Assembly (NCBI GenBank): GCA_016208345.1
Contig: JACQYG010000292.1
Span: forward strand, 1 to 6,896
Reading direction: 5' to 3'
Origin: Chloroflexota bacterium
GTDB taxonomy: Bacteria; Chloroflexota; DTOL01; JACQYG01
Length of the DNA stretch: 6,896 bases
Below are positions 5,644 to 6,896 of the stretch, piece by piece. The position numbers and the translations under genes were made by a program. How positions within the stretch are numbered: the stretch's first letter is position 1; every line of letters starts with the position of its first letter. The notes under the pieces are model-generated. The model was not told where the DNA came from. It was given only the letters and a program-made list of their open reading frames with translations, and did no database searches.

Positions 5644-6896
5644 TAACAAGCTCGGCCGAACCTGGTGATCGCCACGGCCAGCCCCGTATAAAGCCAGAAC
5701 ATACCGACGGTATGGGGAAATTGTAGATTGAAGAAGTAGTGGTCGAAGATGCCTGCCACCATGGCGCCCACCAGGGCCGCGGTGAGGCCCAGTAGGGTGT
5801 TTTGCAAAGCCTGATCCGTCACCTGGCCCAGGCAGCGCCAGACATGGATAAAGAAAAGGCCCACCACTGAGACAAAGACGCCCAGTCCGATGAGGCCCAT
5901 CTCCTCGGCGATCAGAAGATACACGTTGGAGACCCCACGATACACATCAACAGAGGGGGCCTCGCCGAAGCCAATGCCAAATAAAGGATACCTGGAGATC
6001 AGCGTCAGCGCATCCCGATACTCCCCAAGGCGCATGGCCGCTGCCCGATCCTCGAACTTGACCCCGGAGACGAGATGGCCAACGAAGACGTCCGCCTGGG
6101 GCAGGAAGAGCAGCATTGCCGCCAAGATCAGGAGAAGCAGCCATAATCGCCGGTACTTCACGGTGGCGATGAACAAGAGGGCCGCGGCCAGCCCTACCCA
6201 GGAGCCACGAGAGTAGGTGAGGAGCAGGCAGATCACCATGGCCGCCCCCATGGGAACCAGGAGCCAACGGTTGACGGCTGGCTTTGGGGACAAGAACTGG
6301 CTCGTGGCCAGGGTAGTCACCAATACCAGCAAACCACCCAAGACGTTGGGGTCGATGGACGTGGAGATGGCCCGCATGGGCAGGTTCGGGTCGTCGTTGA
6401 TGAATCTCAATACTGAACCGCTGGGATAGTTAAAAACCCGCAGGCTGGATAGCAAGGCGATGGCCGTGGTACGAGGCAGGAAGTAAAGGACGATGCCGAT
6501 GGTCGCCGCCGCGAAGCCAGCGAGTATGACCAAGCGGACGATGTGCTCTAGCTGCCATTGGTTCTTTACATTGCTCACCACACCGAAGTACATGGAAACG
6601 GCCATCACGATCTCGGCGAAGTGGCGCACCGTCTCCTGGGAAAACGAATAAGCGGAACCCAGTACAAAAGACACAAAGGCGAGCCCCAGGAAGACGATGA
6701 GCGGGACGTCCAAGGGGGTGCTGGCCAGCTTCTCCTCCGGCTCCGCCAGCAGGCGCAGAAGCCAGACCCCAAAGAAGAGCAGCATGGTCAGGTCCAGGAA
6801 AGTGGGGGTGAAGCCGAGCTTCACTGGCAGCGCGGCGAAGGGTAATAGACAGGCGACACCCACGAAGCCGAAGAGGCCCCACTGGGCGCTGGTGAT
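5643..6896 (-). CDS. O-antigen ligase/polymerase-type membrane protein, 5' end outside the window
   Basis: The visible 417 residues form a polytopic membrane protein with about 10-12 hydrophobic segments, of the O-antigen ligase/Wzy polymerase/PglL superfamily (Wzy_C domain). Such proteins join or polymerise lipid-linked glycans on the outer face of the cytoplasmic membrane. Counting from the in-frame GTG at 6863, signature regions are STSIDPN (167-173), TYSRGSW (216-222), a soluble loop with RLGEYRDAL (278-286) and FGIGFGE (295-301), and SNVYLLIAEEMGLIG (312-326). In many relatives the last motif begins His-Asn; here it is Ser-Asn. The frame stays open to the right edge, so GTG 6863 is probably not the true start. 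The minus-strand order makes this the first visible gene before nfi. Whether it is a ligase or a polymerase cannot be decided. Confidence 0.87.
   Translation of the reverse strand: MTSAQWGLFGFVGVACLLPFAALPVKLGFTPTFLDLTMLLFFGVWLLRLLAEPEEKLASTPLDVPLIVFLGLAFVSFVLGSAYSFSQETVRHFAEIVMAVSMYFGVVSNVKNQWQLEHIVRLVILAGFAAATIGIVLYFLPRTTAIALLSSLRVFNYPSGSVLRFINDDPNLPMRAISTSIDPNVLGGLLVLVTTLATSQFLSPKPAVNRWLLVPMGAAMVICLLLTYSRGSWVGLAAALLFIATVKYRRLWLLLLILAAMLLFLPQADVFVGHLVSGVKFEDRAAAMRLGEYRDALTLISRYPLFGIGFGEAPSVDVYRGVSNVYLLIAEEMGLIGLGVFVSVVGLFFIHVWRCLGQVTDQALQNTLLGLTAALVGAMVAGIFDHYFFNLQFPHTVGMFWLYTGLAVAITRFGRAC

Overview
The window carries seven protein-coding genes packed almost end to end on about 6.9 kb of GC-rich DNA (roughly 60% by eye). 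Strong AGGAGG-type ribosome sites, GTG and TTG starts, gaps of 7 to 190 nt and no introns mark it as bacterial. A tyrosine-phenol-lyase-sized tryptophanase, a zinc-ribbon FmdB-type protein with a long acidic tail, a MYHRV-type polysaccharide deacetylase, a Thermotoga-like endonuclease V and an O-antigen-ligase-type polytopic protein together suggest an anaerobic or thermophilic lineage such as Chloroflexota or a deep-branching Bacillota. This is inference from family resemblance; there is no rRNA or marker gene in the window to settle it.

Layout. Positions 1-193 hold a leader with base-pairing potential, including a possible pseudoknot, and a small reading frame with two nearby Trp codons. 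It precedes tnaA (+, 194-1567), which converges with only 7 nt on an FmdB-type gene (-, 1575-1958). Upstream of the FmdB gene on the same strand is a secreted or membrane-anchored polysaccharide deacetylase (-, 2012-3040). A 109-nt intergenic region (3041-3149) then holds a good sigma70-type promoter for the deacetylase and the start region of a divergent zinc-type MDR alcohol dehydrogenase (+, 3150-4124). The dehydrogenase overlaps tail to tail by 32 nt with a Sir2 deacylase (-, 4093-4875). Upstream of Sir2 on the minus strand come endonuclease V (nfi, -, 4901-5599) and an O-antigen ligase/polymerase-type membrane protein (-, 5643 to the right edge, incomplete). A 23-bp near-perfect palindrome sits at the junction of the last two.

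How the genes may work together. The minus-strand run wzy-like > nfi > sir2 could be one transcript, with envelope polysaccharide assembly, repair of deaminated DNA and NAD-dependent deacylation as unrelated passengers. The deacetylase and FmdB-type genes form a second possible transcript. Tryptophanase appears to stand alone, without a visible tryptophan permease. No mobile elements, CRISPR arrays, tRNAs or rRNAs were seen. The genes themselves belong to known families. The least explained parts are the tnaA leader, the shared divergent promoter, the palindrome in front of nfi and a clamp-binding-like C-terminus on endonuclease V.
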